A stretch of 64,000 nt of DNA from Actinospineispora spinosispora DSM 44797 (lineage in GTDB: Bacteria; Actinomycetota; Actinomycetes; Mycobacteriales; Pseudonocardiaceae). Made by a program: the position numbers and the translations under genes. Where the stretch lies: assembly GCF_000429025.1 (NCBI RefSeq), contig NZ_AUBB01000029.1, positions 62,001 to 126,000 on the forward strand. Direction: 5' to 3'. This document shows, one piece after another, positions 8,157 through 17,050 of this stretch; within the stretch, counting starts at the first letter, position 1, and every line of letters begins with the position of its first letter. The notes beneath the pieces were generated by a model, which made no database searches, was not told the origin of the DNA, and saw only the letters and a list, made by a program, of their open reading frames with translations.

Positions 8157-9220
8157 GCGATCACCAGCTCCGTCGCCAGCCGTTCCATCCGCCGCGCGGT
8201 TTCGACCGCCAGCGCGGGGGTGATCTGCAGGTGGGTGACCAGCCGGATCGCGTGCGGTGGCCGCAGCGAGGCGATGACGCCGACCTCGCGAAGGCGTTCG
8301 GCGACGAACCGAGGCGAGCCCAGCTTGCTGACGTCCACGACCACGATGTTCGTCTCGACGTCGTTGATCACGCGATAGTTGTCCGACATGGCCAGTTCCG
8401 AGGCGAGCAGCTGGGCCGTCTCGTGGTCCAGCACGAGACGCTCGACCAGGGTGTCCAGGGCGACCAGCGCGCAGGCGGCGATGACACCGGCCTGGCGCAT
8501 ACCGCCACCGAGCACTCGCCGGTGGTAGCGCGCCTCGTCGATGAAGTCCTTCGGACCGGCGAGCACCGAACCGAGCGGGCACGCAAGGCCCTTGGTGAAG
8601 TCGAGGTAGACGGAGTCGACCCCCGATGTCAGGTCGCTCCACGATGTGCCGAGCGCAGCGGCGGCATTCGGCAGCCGGGCTCCGTCGAGGTGGACGGACA
8701 GCCCGTGCGTGCGGGCCACGGCCGCGATGCCCGCCTGGGTCCTCGGGTCCAGCACGCTGCCACCGGCCAGGTTGTGGGTGTTCTCCAGCCACACCAGCCT
8801 CGGGCGCGGTCGGATGACGTCGCGCGGCCGCACCGCGGCGTCGAGGTCGCGTGCCACCAGATGACCTCGGGCACTCGGGACGATGGTGGGGGTGACACCC
8901 GCGACCCGGCTGAGCCCGCCTGCCTCCGCGCGCAGGACGTGCACGTTCGCGTCGAGGAAGACCTCGTCCCCCGGCCTGCAGTGCGTCATCAGCGCCACGA
9001 GGTTCGCCATGGTGCCGCTGAGCACCAGCATGGCCGACTCGGTTCCCGTCAGGGCCGCGATGCGGTCCTCGAGGTGCCGCACCGTCGGGTCCTCGTGGTA
9101 GGTCTCATCCCCCAGTTCGGCGTCCGCCATCGCCCGGCGCATCGCGTCCGTCGGCAAGGTCTGGGTATCACTACGCACATTGATCACGGTCGAATCGGAG
9201 TTCATCAGCTCAGTTCCCAT
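8153..9220 (-). CDS. Low-specificity / L-allo-threonine aldolase (PLP enzyme)
   Basis: 355 residues, normal for the family. It cleaves beta-hydroxy-alpha-amino acids to glycine and an aldehyde. Visible motifs: N-terminal VRSDTQTLPTDAMRRAM, DETYHEDPTVRHLEDRIA, the TGTESAMLVLSGTMANLVAL cofactor region, HLDGARLPNA (Asp contacting PLP), and Lys210 in YLDFTKGLACPLGS as the Schiff-base lysine. AGGGSVLDP-like and GGGMRQAG turns also match. AGGGGAG stands very close to the ATG at 9220, so the second Met (residue 6) is an alternative start. It lies 19 bases after the amidase stop and overlaps the EctC-like gene, so all are one operon. Confidence 0.92.
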   Translation of the reverse strand: MGTELMNSDSTVINVRSDTQTLPTDAMRRAMADAELGDETYHEDPTVRHLEDRIAALTGTESAMLVLSGTMANLVALMTHCRPGDEVFLDANVHVLRAEAGGLSRVAGVTPTIVPSARGHLVARDLDAAVRPRDVIRPRPRLVWLENTHNLAGGSVLDPRTQAGIAAVARTHGLSVHLDGARLPNAAAALGTSWSDLTSGVDSVYLDFTKGLACPLGSVLAGPKDFIDEARYHRRVLGGGMRQAGVIAACALVALDTLVERLVLDHETAQLLASELAMSDNYRVINDVETNIVVVDVSKLGSPRFVAERLREVGVIASLRPPHAIRLVTHLQITPALAVETARRMERLATELVIA

Positions 9221-9239
9221 GTCTCCCCTGGAGCGTCGT

Positions 9240-10355
9240 CTAGGTTCTTTTCATCAGGTGGTCCGCGTAGGCCAGCAGTGCGGCTTCGGCACCCGGCCTG
9301 GCGAGGAGATGCGTGGCCACCGGAGCCGTGGGAACGGTCACGGCGGGCCAGCCGAGTGCGTTCGCCACGGCGGTTCGCGCCACCAGACGGTTCGATGTGG
9401 TCAGCACATCGCTCGCGTATTCGTCCCTCATCTGGGCGACGGTCGGCGGCGGCCCGTCGAAGACCGGCGACCGAATGATGTCCACGCGTCGAGCCAGCAG
9501 TGCGTAGGTTTTCCGCCACTCGTGCATCACCGACCGCGCGTCCTCGACGGCCATCGTGTCCACGATCGACATTTTCCGGCGTAGATCGCGGCCGTATTTC
9601 TCCGGATACAGTTCCGATCTGGCTTTGTGCTGCGCATAGCTTTGTCGTCGAAACAGAACCCAGTGCGCGCCCGGTAGCGGCAACGCCCCGAGTGCGTCCG
9701 CGTCATCGACCCGGAGGGCCGTCGGTTCCGGGAGCTCGTCGATCTCGAGCAGCCGCCGCAGAGTGGGTACGTCCCTGGTGAAGTACCCGATCGAGTCCAG
9801 CGTCGGCGCGAGGGGGTACACACCGTCCATCGCCCGCGATCCGTGGGCCGTCTTGAACCCGATCACCCCGCAACACGCGGCGGGCACCCGGACAGAGCCC
9901 GAGGTGTCGGTTCCCAGTGCGAAGTCCACGACGCCGGATCCGACGGCGGCCGCTGAGCCACCGCTCGAACCTCCCGCACTGAGCTCCGGGCTGATCGGCG
10001 ATCTCGTCAGGCCGTAGGTGGGGTTGAAGCCGCTGACACCGTAGGCGAACTCGTTGAGATTGGTCTTGCCGATGCACACCGCGCCGCGGCGCACCAGGTC
10101 GGTGACGATCGACGCGGTGACGACGGGGACGTGGTCCGCGTACAGCGGAGAGCCGTACGTCGTGCGGACACCGGCGGTGTCGACGATGTCCTTCACGGCG
10201 AAGGTCATGCCCGCCAGGTCTCCCGCCGGCGCCGACCTATCCGCGATGACCGCTTCCTCGGTCATGGGGGTGATCCACACGCCGTTTTCGGGGTCGACTC
10301 CGTCGAGCGCCCTGGCGAGATGGAGCGGTAGCCGCGGCCTCGATGATCGACTCAT
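9240..10355 (-). CDS. Amidase signature family hydrolase
   Basis: 371 residues, slightly shorter than the usual 450-500. The Ser-cisSer-Lys triad is intact: Lys55 in FAVKDIVDTAG, the cis-Ser in SAGGSSGGSAAAV (residues 130-131), and the nucleophile Ser154 in GTDTSGSVRVPAA. CGVIGFKTAHGS and LDSIGYFTRDV are further family motifs. It hydrolyses an amide bond; the substrate is unknown. The C-terminal substrate-shaping region is short. The ATG overlaps the stop of the ABC transporter gene (ATGA), which argues that the transporter brings in its substrate. Compared with GatA, the operon context and missing gatB/gatC make a tRNA role unlikely. Confidence 0.93.
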   Translation of the reverse strand: MSRSSRPRLPLHLARALDGVDPENGVWITPMTEEAVIADRSAPAGDLAGMTFAVKDIVDTAGVRTTYGSPLYADHVPVVTASIVTDLVRRGAVCIGKTNLNEFAYGVSGFNPTYGLTRSPISPELSAGGSSGGSAAAVGSGVVDFALGTDTSGSVRVPAACCGVIGFKTAHGSRAMDGVYPLAPTLDSIGYFTRDVPTLRRLLEIDELPEPTALRVDDADALGALPLPGAHWVLFRRQSYAQHKARSELYPEKYGRDLRRKMSIVDTMAVEDARSVMHEWRKTYALLARRVDIIRSPVFDGPPPTVAQMRDEYASDVLTTSNRLVARTAVANALGWPAVTVPTAPVATHLLARPGAEAALLAYADHLMKRT

Positions 10356-11890
10356 GTGAGGCTGCCCGCCGAGAGCAGGAAGTTCCGCGCCGGCTCCGTG
10401 TCGGGCTCGGTGAAGAACTTGTCCGGCGGCGACTCCTCCGCGATCTCACCGCTGGCCATGAACACGATCCGGTCGGCGACCGTCCTGGCGAAGTTCAGCT
10501 CGTGACTCGCGATCACCATCGTCCGTCCCGCACGGGCGAGCTGCTGCAGGACGAGCAGCACCTCGCCGATCGACTCCGGGTCCAGCGCCGAGGTGGGTTC
10601 GTCGAGCAGGACGGCTCCCGGTTGCATCGCCAATGCCCTGGCGATCGCCACCCGCTGCTGCTGGCCGCCCGAGAGCTGGCCAGGGTACTTGCTCGCATGG
10701 CCGCCAAGGCCCACCTCTTCCAGGTAGGAGACGGCGTAGTCCAGGGCCGCCGCGTCCGGGACGAGCCGGTGGACACGCGGCGCGACCGCCACGTTCTCGG
10801 CGGCCGTGAGATGGGGGAACAGGCTGAACCGTTGAAACACCATCCCGAGTTCCCGACGCCGGCGGGACACGACGTACTCGGGCGCCGGACGCGGCTCGCC
10901 CCGCCGTTGCGTGTAGCCCAGCGGCGACCCGTTCAGGAGAACCAGACCCGACTCGGGCGTCTCCAGCCGGTTGAGGCACCTGAGCAAGGTGGACTTGCCG
11001 GAACCGGACCGCCCGAGCAGCACACACACGTCGCCTCGGCGCACCTGAAGGCTCACGTCCCGGAGAACGACCTGCTGCCCGTAGGTCTTGTGGATGTTGC
11101 GGACCTCCAGGACCGTGTCACCCTCGTGCGACCGGTCGGCGCCCACGGCCCGGACCGCACTCACCGGTGCCCGCCCCTCGTGCGGGGTGTCCGAGCCAGG
11201 TTCGGCGACCGAGGTCATGTGCCGGCCCAGACGGGCCTCCACGAACCGCTGCGCCACCGTCAGGAGCGTCACCATGATCAGGTACATGACGGCGACGGCG
11301 CTCAGCGACTCCAGGATCGCGAAGTTCTGTGTGTACAGCCGCTGACCCGACAGCGTGAGCTCCACCAGCGAGATCACCGAGGCGAGCGAGGTGTTCTTCA
11401 GGTTGGAGATGAACTCGTTGCCCAGCGCCGGCACGCAGACCCGGATCGCGATGGGCAGCACCACCACCCGCTGGACCGCGAGCGGACCGAAACCGAGCGC
11501 CCGGCCCGCGTCCTTCTGCTCCTTCTCGACCGCGAGGAGTCCGGTCCGCAGCGCCTCCGCAATGTAGGCGCTCTCCCCCAGCACGAGCGCGACCGCGGCC
11601 GCGACGAACGGGTCCGACAGCGTGTCCCGCAACGCCGGCACGGCTTCGGGCAGGGCGTTGTAGACGAAGATGAGCAGCACGATCAGGGGCACGCCGCGGA
11701 ACAGCCATATCCAGGCGGTGCAGGGGTGACTGAGCCACCGTCGCCCGCTCGTCCTCCCCAGCGCCAGCGGAACTGCCACCACGAAACTCAGCAGGTAGGT
11801 GACCAGACCCAGCAGCAGCGTGGTCCTCGCGCCCTGCCACACCAGCGGCGAGGTCAACGCGTCGACGAAATCACCCGCATCGAAGCTCAT
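10352..11890 (-). CDS. Polar amino acid-type ABC transporter, permease fused to ATPase
   Basis: 512 residues from the ATG at 11890; the frame extends further but this start lies 2 bases after the binding-protein stop, with GGGAAG before it. Residues about 1-230 are a HisM/GlnP-type permease with five or so membrane segments and the EAA-like loop [20 protein letters not shown]. Residues about 265-512 are a complete ATPase: Walker [11 protein letters not shown]-loop QRFSLFPH, signature LSGGQQQRV, Walker [14 protein letters not shown], and switch His in ASHEL. Usually the two functions are separate genes; the fused form implies a homodimer giving two permeases and two ATPases. Substrate probably a small amino acid derivative. 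Confidence 0.95.
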   Translation of the reverse strand: MSFDAGDFVDALTSPLVWQGARTTLLLGLVTYLLSFVVAVPLALGRTSGRRWLSHPCTAWIWLFRGVPLIVLLIFVYNALPEAVPALRDTLSDPFVAAAVALVLGESAYIAEALRTGLLAVEKEQKDAGRALGFGPLAVQRVVVLPIAIRVCVPALGNEFISNLKNTSLASVISLVELTLSGQRLYTQNFAILESLSAVAVMYLIMVTLLTVAQRFVEARLGRHMTSVAEPGSDTPHEGRAPVSAVRAVGADRSHEGDTVLEVRNIHKTYGQQVVLRDVSLQVRRGDVCVLLGRSGSGKSTLLRCLNRLETPESGLVLLNGSPLGYTQRRGEPRPAPEYVVSRRRRELGMVFQRFSLFPHLTAAENVAVAPRVHRLVPDAAALDYAVSYLEEVGLGGHASKYPGQLSGGQQQRVAIARALAMQPGAVLLDEPTSALDPESIGEVLLVLQQLARAGRTMVIASHELNFARTVADRIVFMASGEIAEESPPDKFFTEPDTEPARNFLLSAGSLT

Positions 11891-11892
11891 GG

Positions 11893-12768
11893 TCAGTTGC
11901 TTCCCGCCGGTCGACCGGCCAGCGCCTTGTCGACGTCGGCCGCCGACACCGGTCCCAGCCCGTATCTGTCGTAGAGGCGGCGCAGTTCGCCGGAGTCGGT
12001 CAGCCGCCGCAGTGCCTCGGTGAACCAGCTCCGCCAGCGCGCATCGCCCTTGGCCACGGCGATACCGGCCACGACCGGGGCGAGGAGGCGCGTGTTGCTC
12101 ACGACCAGGTCGTCCTTCCGGTACTGCTCGGCGAACGCCACGGCACCGGCGTTGTCCATGAAGAACGCATCCACCCGGCCGGCTACCAGGTCCTGCACCG
12201 CGGCGACACCGGTGGGCAGCGAGCGGACCGCGATCGGCCGACCAGCGGCGGCGCACTGCTGTCCGAGGCTCCCGGTCGAGAGCGCGAGTGCGTCCTCGAC
12301 ACCGCCCTGCAGCGTCGACACCGGGTGGCCGCAGAGGTCCGTCAGCTCCTGGGGCCGAAAGCCGCTCGCCTGCCGTACGAGAAACCCGGCTCCACTTTCG
12401 GCATAGGGGATCAGGTCGACGACTTTCGCGCGCTCCGGCGTGATGTACATGAATGAGGTGATCGCGTTGCACCGCCCGGCCTGCAGGCCGGCTATCAGCG
12501 AGCTGAACCGCGTATCACTCATCCGCAGCGTCGCCCCCATCGCGGTGGACGCGGCTCGCAGGAAATCCGGGTCGAACCCTTCCTGGTGTTCTCCGTTCAC
12601 GTAGTTGAACGGCGGATCGGTGAAGTCGTTGCACGTCGTGACCGTGCTGATCGGCTCACTCGTCGTGGGGCCCGGTACGGATCCGTCACCCGAGGAACAC
12701 GCCACCGAACCGAACGACAGCGCGACGGCGATGGCCAGGAAAATGCTCGTGCATACCGTACGACGCAT
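11893..12768 (-). CDS. Extracellular solute-binding lipoprotein, family 3
   Basis: 291 residues. A lipoprotein signal peptide ends at GSVAC with Cys24 as the lipidated residue. The rest follows the family 3 amino acid-binding fold: DFTDPPFNYVNGEHQEGFDPDFLRA-type lobe, the TRFSSLIAGLQAGRCNAITS motif (SLIPALQAGKxDxxxS in the family), TPERAKVVDLIPYAES, and VAGRVDAFFMDNAGA. It delivers ligand to the fused permease-ATPase whose gene follows by 2 bases. First gene of the minus-strand operon, divergent from the LysR gene. Confidence 0.94.
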   Translation of the reverse strand: MRRTVCTSIFLAIAVALSFGSVACSSGDGSVPGPTTSEPISTVTTCNDFTDPPFNYVNGEHQEGFDPDFLRAASTAMGATLRMSDTRFSSLIAGLQAGRCNAITSFMYITPERAKVVDLIPYAESGAGFLVRQASGFRPQELTDLCGHPVSTLQGGVEDALALSTGSLGQQCAAAGRPIAVRSLPTGVAAVQDLVAGRVDAFFMDNAGAVAFAEQYRKDDLVVSNTRLLAPVVAGIAVAKGDARWRSWFTEALRRLTDSGELRRLYDRYGLGPVSAADVDKALAGRPAGSN

Positions 12769-12843
12769 TCATTCACTCCTTTCGTGAACTGTTTGTTCCT
12801 GGCCGTGCGTAGGGGCTCGCGCTCGGGCGGGAACGGCCTGGCA

Positions 12844-12859
12844 CGCCAGTTTGCTGGCG
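12844..12859. promoter_or_regulatory. Inverted repeat in the divergent lysR / binding-protein promoter region
   Basis: CGCCAG-TTTG-CTGGCG is a perfect 6-4-6 inverted repeat in the 176-base gap between the divergent genes. This is where a LysR-type regulator would be expected to bind to control its own gene and the operon. The T-N11-A core is not exact, so it is only a candidate operator. Confidence 0.45.
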
Positions 12860-12944
12860 CGGTAGGCGTAGCACAAGTAATGTTGCAGCCTCTGTCATTA
12901 GCGTTCGTAATAGTGAAGTCGCCCGTTCTCCCCGAGGAGTTCTC

Positions 12945-13859
12945 ATGGAGCTTCGGCACCTGTCCGCGATCTCGGCCATAGCCAGGAAGGGGTCCGTCAG
13001 CGCGGCGGCGGCCAGTCTCGGGTGCACCCAGTCGGCGGTGAGCCAGCAGATCAAGGCATTCGAGAACGAACTCGGCGTTGCGCTGCTCACCCGCAGAGGC
13101 GGTGCGCGACCCGTGCGCCTGACCGACATCGGGGCACGCGTGGCGGTGCACGCGGCCGCGATCCTGACCAGGGTCGCGCTGGTCGAGAACGAGGTCGCCC
13201 GGCACACCTCCGGGACCTCGACGGTGCTGCGGGTCGGAACGCTCGGCAGCACGGCGCTGCACCTGCTCCCCCAGACCCTGCGGCTGCTGCGCAAACGCTC
13301 CACGGTGAAGGTGGAGCTCGCCGAGGAACACGGCGACACGCCACTGCTGGCCTCGGTCGAACGAGGACAGCTCGACGTCACGTTCGCCCACCTGCCGCTG
13401 CCGCGGGGCCCGTTCGAGTGGCGGCATCTGCTGACGGTGCAGCAGGTTCTCATCGTCGGGAGAGGTCAGCTCGACGAGAACGTTCCTCCGGAGGACGTGC
13501 TGCGGGAGGCGTGCCGGCTGCCGTTCATCTCCTTCAAACAGGTTCGTCCTCCGTACGACGCCATCCGCCAGCTCCGCGCGCTCGGCTACAGCCCGCAGGT
13601 CGTGATGCGCACCGACGACAACCGGACGTTGCAGAACCTCGTCGGGATCGGCCTCGGCGTCGCGGTGGTGCCGGAGACCGCCGTCGACCCCCACGACGAC
13701 GCGATACGGGTCGTCCAGAACATCCCCGACCTGCCTCCGTGCCCGTTCGGGGTCGCCTGGCACAGCGAGATGAGCGTGCCAGGCGAGTTCATCGACTGCG
13801 CACTGGTCGCCGCCAGGAGCGCGGCGGCGAAGCTGAAGACCCGCCTCTCCGCTCCGTAG
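12945..13859 (+). CDS. LysR-type transcriptional regulator
   Basis: 304 residues from the ATG at 12945 with GAGGAG 5 bases upstream. The N-terminal winged helix is typical: LRHLSAISAIARKGSVSAAA, then CTQSAVSQQIKAFENELGV and LLTRRGGARPVRLTDIG. Residues about 90-300 form the periplasmic-binding-like effector domain. Divergent from the uptake and catabolic operon, so it most likely senses the imported compound or a product of it. Its stop lies 11 bases from the stop of the converging SCO6745-family gene. Confidence 0.93.
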   Translation: MELRHLSAISAIARKGSVSAAAASLGCTQSAVSQQIKAFENELGVALLTRRGGARPVRLTDIGARVAVHAAAILTRVALVENEVARHTSGTSTVLRVGTLGSTALHLLPQTLRLLRKRSTVKVELAEEHGDTPLLASVERGQLDVTFAHLPLPRGPFEWRHLLTVQQVLIVGRGQLDENVPPEDVLREACRLPFISFKQVRPPYDAIRQLRALGYSPQVVMRTDDNRTLQNLVGIGLGVAVVPETAVDPHDDAIRVVQNIPDLPPCPFGVAWHSEMSVPGEFIDCALVAARSAAAKLKTRLSAP

Positions 13860-13870
13860 CGGTCACGCGA

Positions 13871-14629
13871 TCAATGGGTCGCCGAGAAGACTCTCGCCCC
13901 GACCCCGGCGACCAGGTCGATGAACTCGGCGCGTTCGTCCGGGGACAGTGCCCGGTCGTACACCGAGGCGGTGAGCCGGTCGGTGGTGTCCTCGGCCTGC
14001 TCGCGCAGGGCGGCGAGCTCGGTGCAGTCCGGGAGTGTGCCCTGCCAGCCGAGCTGGTGGGCGAGGTCGGGCCGCCCGGTGGCCAGGGTCGCCTGCAGCG
14101 GTGACAGGCCGGCCGCCGTGGTGGCCGCGAGGTGGAGTCCACCCCGCAGTTCCCGGAGCAGGAACAGCAGCTGCATCAGCCGTGCGGGCCCGGCGGCGGC
14201 CGGCAGCTGGGCACACCATCCGGCGAACAGTGGCACGCAGCTCGGGTCGGCCGCCGCGACGACGCGCCCGGCCAGCTCGATCAGCCGCTCGGTGCCGGTG
14301 ATGTCGGACAGGTGGTGCTCACCCCAGGCGGCGATGGCGCGCCCGTAGTCGTGAGCCGCCCGTCGTGGTGCGGCGACGTCGATTCCCGCGTTCCACTTCG
14401 CCCGCACCATGCCCGGTTCCCAGAAACCCATCGCGGCCGCGACGACACCGGCGTCCACATCGCCGAGAACCCCACCTCGGCCTGCGAAGTAGAAGGACAG
14501 AAGGTCGCCGTAGCCGAGTCGTCCGCCGAACGCCTCGGTGTCGGCGTGCGTCAGACAGACGAATCCCACCCGGTAGACGGTGGACTCGGCCTCGGCGAGC
14601 GCGGTCTTCATCTCGGTACGTCCTGACAT
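13871..14629 (-). CDS. SCO6745-family helical protein of unknown function
   Basis: 252 residues from the ATG at 14629, chosen because GGAGAA lies 5-6 bases upstream; a longer frame from 14743 lacks this. The pattern LGYGDLLSFYFAGRGGVLGDV, then AAAMGFWEPGMVRAKWNAG, matches the actinobacterial SCO6745 family (the 'FxGYFxxRAAPLG...' and 'FxxxxPxxV' motifs). The rest is predicted all-helical. Biochemical role unknown. It is divergent from the next gene with a 200-base intergenic region in which I see no clear operator. Confidence 0.75.
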   Translation of the reverse strand: MSGRTEMKTALAEAESTVYRVGFVCLTHADTEAFGGRLGYGDLLSFYFAGRGGVLGDVDAGVVAAAMGFWEPGMVRAKWNAGIDVAAPRRAAHDYGRAIAAWGEHHLSDITGTERLIELAGRVVAAADPSCVPLFAGWCAQLPAAAGPARLMQLLFLLRELRGGLHLAATTAAGLSPLQATLATGRPDLAHQLGWQGTLPDCTELAALREQAEDTTDRLTASVYDRALSPDERAEFIDLVAGVGARVFSATH

Positions 14630-14832
14630 GGCTTCTCCGTTCACGTGAGTTCTCACCAGGGGCGACGCCGCACCGTGTCGCGGTCCGTCCGCCGGTGAGC
14701 TTCGGCTTCCGGAGTTGAGACGCACGCCGGGTGCCGAACTCACCGGTCCCCGGCCATCACCGATGAGTCGCCCGGGCTCTGTGCGTCACATGTGCAGACG
14801 CATCCGACACGACCACGAGGGCGGACCCGACC

Positions 14833-15138
14833 ATGTCCAAGACCATGATCGTCCAGTACCGGACACATCCCGAGACGGCCGAGCAGAACCAGCGGCTGGT
14901 GGAGAACGTCATGGCCGAGCTCTCCGCCGGCAACCCGGGCGGCGTCCGGTACGCCGCGTTCCGGCTCGGGGACGGGGTGAGCTTCATCCACGTGGTGACG
15001 CTCGACGGCGACGCGAACCCGTTGGCGGACTCTCCCGCGTTCGCCGAGTTCCAGCAGGGAGCCGAGTCCCGTCTCGACGGCCCGCCGGAGCCGAAACCGG
15101 CCCAGCTGATCGGGTCCTACCGGTTCCTCACGTCCTGA
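14833..15138 (+). CDS. Small conserved protein, possible ferredoxin-like alpha/beta barrel
   Basis: 101 residues. The pattern MIVQYRTHPETAEQNQRLVE, then GVRYAAFRLGDGVSFIHVV, then LADSPAFAEFQQG and a final IGSYRFL strand looks like a dimeric alpha-beta barrel stand-alone protein of the antibiotic-biosynthesis-monooxygenase superfamily, but I cannot name a function. GAGGGCGG precedes the ATG at a slightly long spacing. The regulator gene follows within 20 bases and may be co-transcribed. Confidence 0.65.
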   Translation: MSKTMIVQYRTHPETAEQNQRLVENVMAELSAGNPGGVRYAAFRLGDGVSFIHVVTLDGDANPLADSPAFAEFQQGAESRLDGPPEPKPAQLIGSYRFLTS

Positions 15139-15156
15139 CGCGGACCGGTGGCCGGG

Positions 15157-15807
15157 ATGCGGGTGCTGCTGGTCGAGGGCGGCCCCACACGGTCAGGGGC
15201 GCTGGCCTCGATCATCCAGCGCCGTGGCCACCATCCGACGCGGAGCAGGCTGGACGGACCGATCGCCGCCGACGGCACCGACGTCGTGGTGCTCGACCTG
15301 GACCAGCCCGATCCGGCCGGGTTCGGAGCGCTGCGCAGGATACGAGCGGTCAGCCGCGTCCCGGTGCTCGTCCTGGAGAGTCCGGCCCAGCTGGACTCCG
15401 TGGTGCGGTGGCTCGAACTCGGAGCGGACGACTACCTGGTCAAGCCCGCGATGACCGACGAGCTCGTGGCCCGCATCGAGGCTCTCGCGCGGCGCGCGGC
15501 GACACCCGCCGGGCCCCCGGAACAGGTCGTGCGGGTGGCGGACGTCCGGGTCGATCTGCGGCGACGGACGGTGATCGTCGGCGACGAGACGATCAGGCTC
15601 ACCGGCAAGCAGTTCGACGTGCTGGCGACGCTGGCCCGGCGTGCCGGATCGCCGGTGAGCCGGCACACGATCATGGTCGAGGCCTGGGACGACGGCCCTC
15701 AGCCGAACTCGCGCTCGCTCGACGTGCACCTCGCGGCGCTGCGGGCGAAGCTGCGGCGGCCGGAGCTTCTGCGGACGATCCACGGGTTCGGCTACCTCTT
15801 CGGGTGA
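15157..15807 (+). CDS. OmpR/PhoB-type response regulator, orphan
   Basis: 216 residues from the ATG at 15157 (GTG 15148 would add 3). Receiver domain about 1-110: VVVLDLDQPDPAG gives the phosphoacceptor Asp47 and YLVKPA gives Lys96. Only one acidic residue (Glu7) is present where receivers usually have an acidic pair, and the switch position reads LESPAQ, so phosphorylation may be altered. Residues about 125-216 are a winged helix: VDLRRRTVIVGDETIRLTGK, then SRSLDVHLAALRAKL and RTIHGFGYLF. No histidine kinase gene is in the window. Confidence 0.88.
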   Translation: MRVLLVEGGPTRSGALASIIQRRGHHPTRSRLDGPIAADGTDVVVLDLDQPDPAGFGALRRIRAVSRVPVLVLESPAQLDSVVRWLELGADDYLVKPAMTDELVARIEALARRAATPAGPPEQVVRVADVRVDLRRRTVIVGDETIRLTGKQFDVLATLARRAGSPVSRHTIMVEAWDDGPQPNSRSLDVHLAALRAKLRRPELLRTIHGFGYLFG

Positions 15808-16091
15808 GATCACCTGCCGGCGACCGGTCAGCTCACGCGACCGAAGGAAGCAAGTTTTAGTCTCTGTTGCTGAACGCTGTATCCACATACGTTTGTGCCG
15901 ATATCCCGGCCCACTACCGATAGCGGGACGGCAAGCGTCGAGACACCACATCAGGACTACCTACCGCAAAAAAAAGTATCATGTTGAATTGAACTTCAAC
16001 AGTTCTTCAAACTGTCCAAATTGAAAGTTAGAGCAAGCTTCATGGTTTAGCCTGAGGGTAACTTGCGCCGATTTCTCTCGTTACACCGAGC
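15808..16091. promoter_or_regulatory. AT-rich intergenic region before the secreted lectin gene
   Basis: This 284-base gap is markedly AT-richer than its surroundings. It contains a run of eight A (about 15968-15975) and a perfect inverted repeat GTTGAA-TTGAAC-TTCAAC at 15983-16000. It probably holds the lectin promoter and a regulator site, but I cannot assign -35/-10 boxes with confidence. No RNA gene is evident. Confidence 0.4.
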
Positions 16092-16595
16092 ATGTTGCGT
16101 AATCTGCTCATGACCGCAGCTCTACTGGTCACTCCTATTGCCGCCACCGCTCCGGTAACGGCACACACGGTCCCGGCCGCACTGACCGTGCAGACGGCAA
16201 CGCCACTGGGCCTGACCAATGACCGACTACTACCAGGGCAACGACTTGCGTCTGGTGAATCACTGACCGTGCCGGACACGAGGAGCCCTGAGGACAAGGG
16301 CGGCTTCGTCTCCCTCGAGATGCTACCGAAAGGAAATCTCCTCATCGAGGCATGGATCCCGCCCGGTCACGGTAGCTCTCAGCGATGGAACAGCGGAACA
16401 GACGGGAACCCTGGAGCACGCGTCGAAATGCAGCTCGACGGCAATCTGGTGATCTACAGCGTCACCGACAAGCCTTTGTGGGACTCGAAGACCTCCGGAC
16501 ACCCCGGCGCTTACGTCGTCCTTCAGGGTGACCGGAACCTGGTGATGCACGATGTCACCGGAAACGTGATCTGGGCGACAAACTCCAACGACTGA
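16092..16595 (+). CDS. Secreted bulb-type mannose-binding lectin (B-lectin) protein
   Basis: 167 residues. A Sec signal peptide occupies about residues 1-25 (hydrophobic core LLMTAALLVTPIAATAPVTA). The mature part is one B-lectin beta-prism: SLEMLPKGNLLIEAW, then MQLDGNLVIYSVT and LQGDRNLVMHDVTGNVIWAT. Two copies follow the sugar-site consensus QxDxNxVxY, the second with His for Tyr. Such domains bind mannose-type glycans and occur in lectin-like bacteriocins and cell-surface proteins. There is no toxin or enzyme domain. It converges on a small secreted protein gene across a strong terminator. Confidence 0.88.
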   Translation: MLRNLLMTAALLVTPIAATAPVTAHTVPAALTVQTATPLGLTNDRLLPGQRLASGESLTVPDTRSPEDKGGFVSLEMLPKGNLLIEAWIPPGHGSSQRWNSGTDGNPGARVEMQLDGNLVIYSVTDKPLWDSKTSGHPGAYVVLQGDRNLVMHDVTGNVIWATNSND

Positions 16596-16600
16596 TCGCG

Positions 16601-16633
16601 ACTGTGGCGTATCCCAGCGGGATACGCCACAGT
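16601..16633. terminator. Perfect 15-bp stem bidirectional terminator
   Basis: ACTGTGGCGTATCCC and its exact reverse complement enclose the loop AGC. It starts 5 bases after the lectin stop and ends 17 bases before the stop of the converging 16651-16890 gene, so it serves both. Confidence 0.85.
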
Positions 16634-16650
16634 GCTCGACAAGACTGCGA

Positions 16651-16890
16651 CTACTGGTTCCGGACCATGTAGTAGTAACCCACTCCGTATTGGTTACCGG
16701 TGAAACACGCGCCAGCACCCTGCTGCTCGCCCTTCTGAGCGGAGAGGGACTTCACCCTGTTGCATTCCTGCAGCGTTCCGAATGGGCCGCGCGGCCGGAA
16801 GTTGTCCAGTGCATGTGCCGTGCCGGTCGTAACATTGGCGACCAGTAGTGCGGTAACGCTACCGAGCAGGACCTTCTTCGTGATCATCAT
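16651..16890 (-). CDS. Small secreted protein, two cysteines
   Basis: 79 residues from the ATG at 16890 (the next codon is also ATG; GGAGG lies 4 and 7 bases before them). The signal peptide MMITKKVLLGSVTALLVANV ends at an AHA site. The mature part (GPFGTLQECNRVKSL, GACFTGNQYGVGYYYM) has two Cys that could form one disulfide and resembles the many short actinobacterial secreted proteins of unknown role. It lies 160 bases downstream of the giant gene on the same strand, but the AT-rich gap suggests its own promoter. Confidence 0.7.
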   Translation of the reverse strand: MMITKKVLLGSVTALLVANVTTGTAHALDNFRPRGPFGTLQECNRVKSLSAQKGEQQGAGACFTGNQYGVGYYYMVRNQ

Positions 16891-17050
16891 CAATCCTCCG
16901 TCACCATTCGAACACACCTACATACATCTTTACAAGTCAACAATCAGCCCCGCTCAATCAGGGGCAGATAAGCTCCACTGGAGACACGTGTACATTAAGA
17001 CGAAATTCTCTGGAGCAATTTCGAGTTCACTCGAACTGTGACATTTCCGG

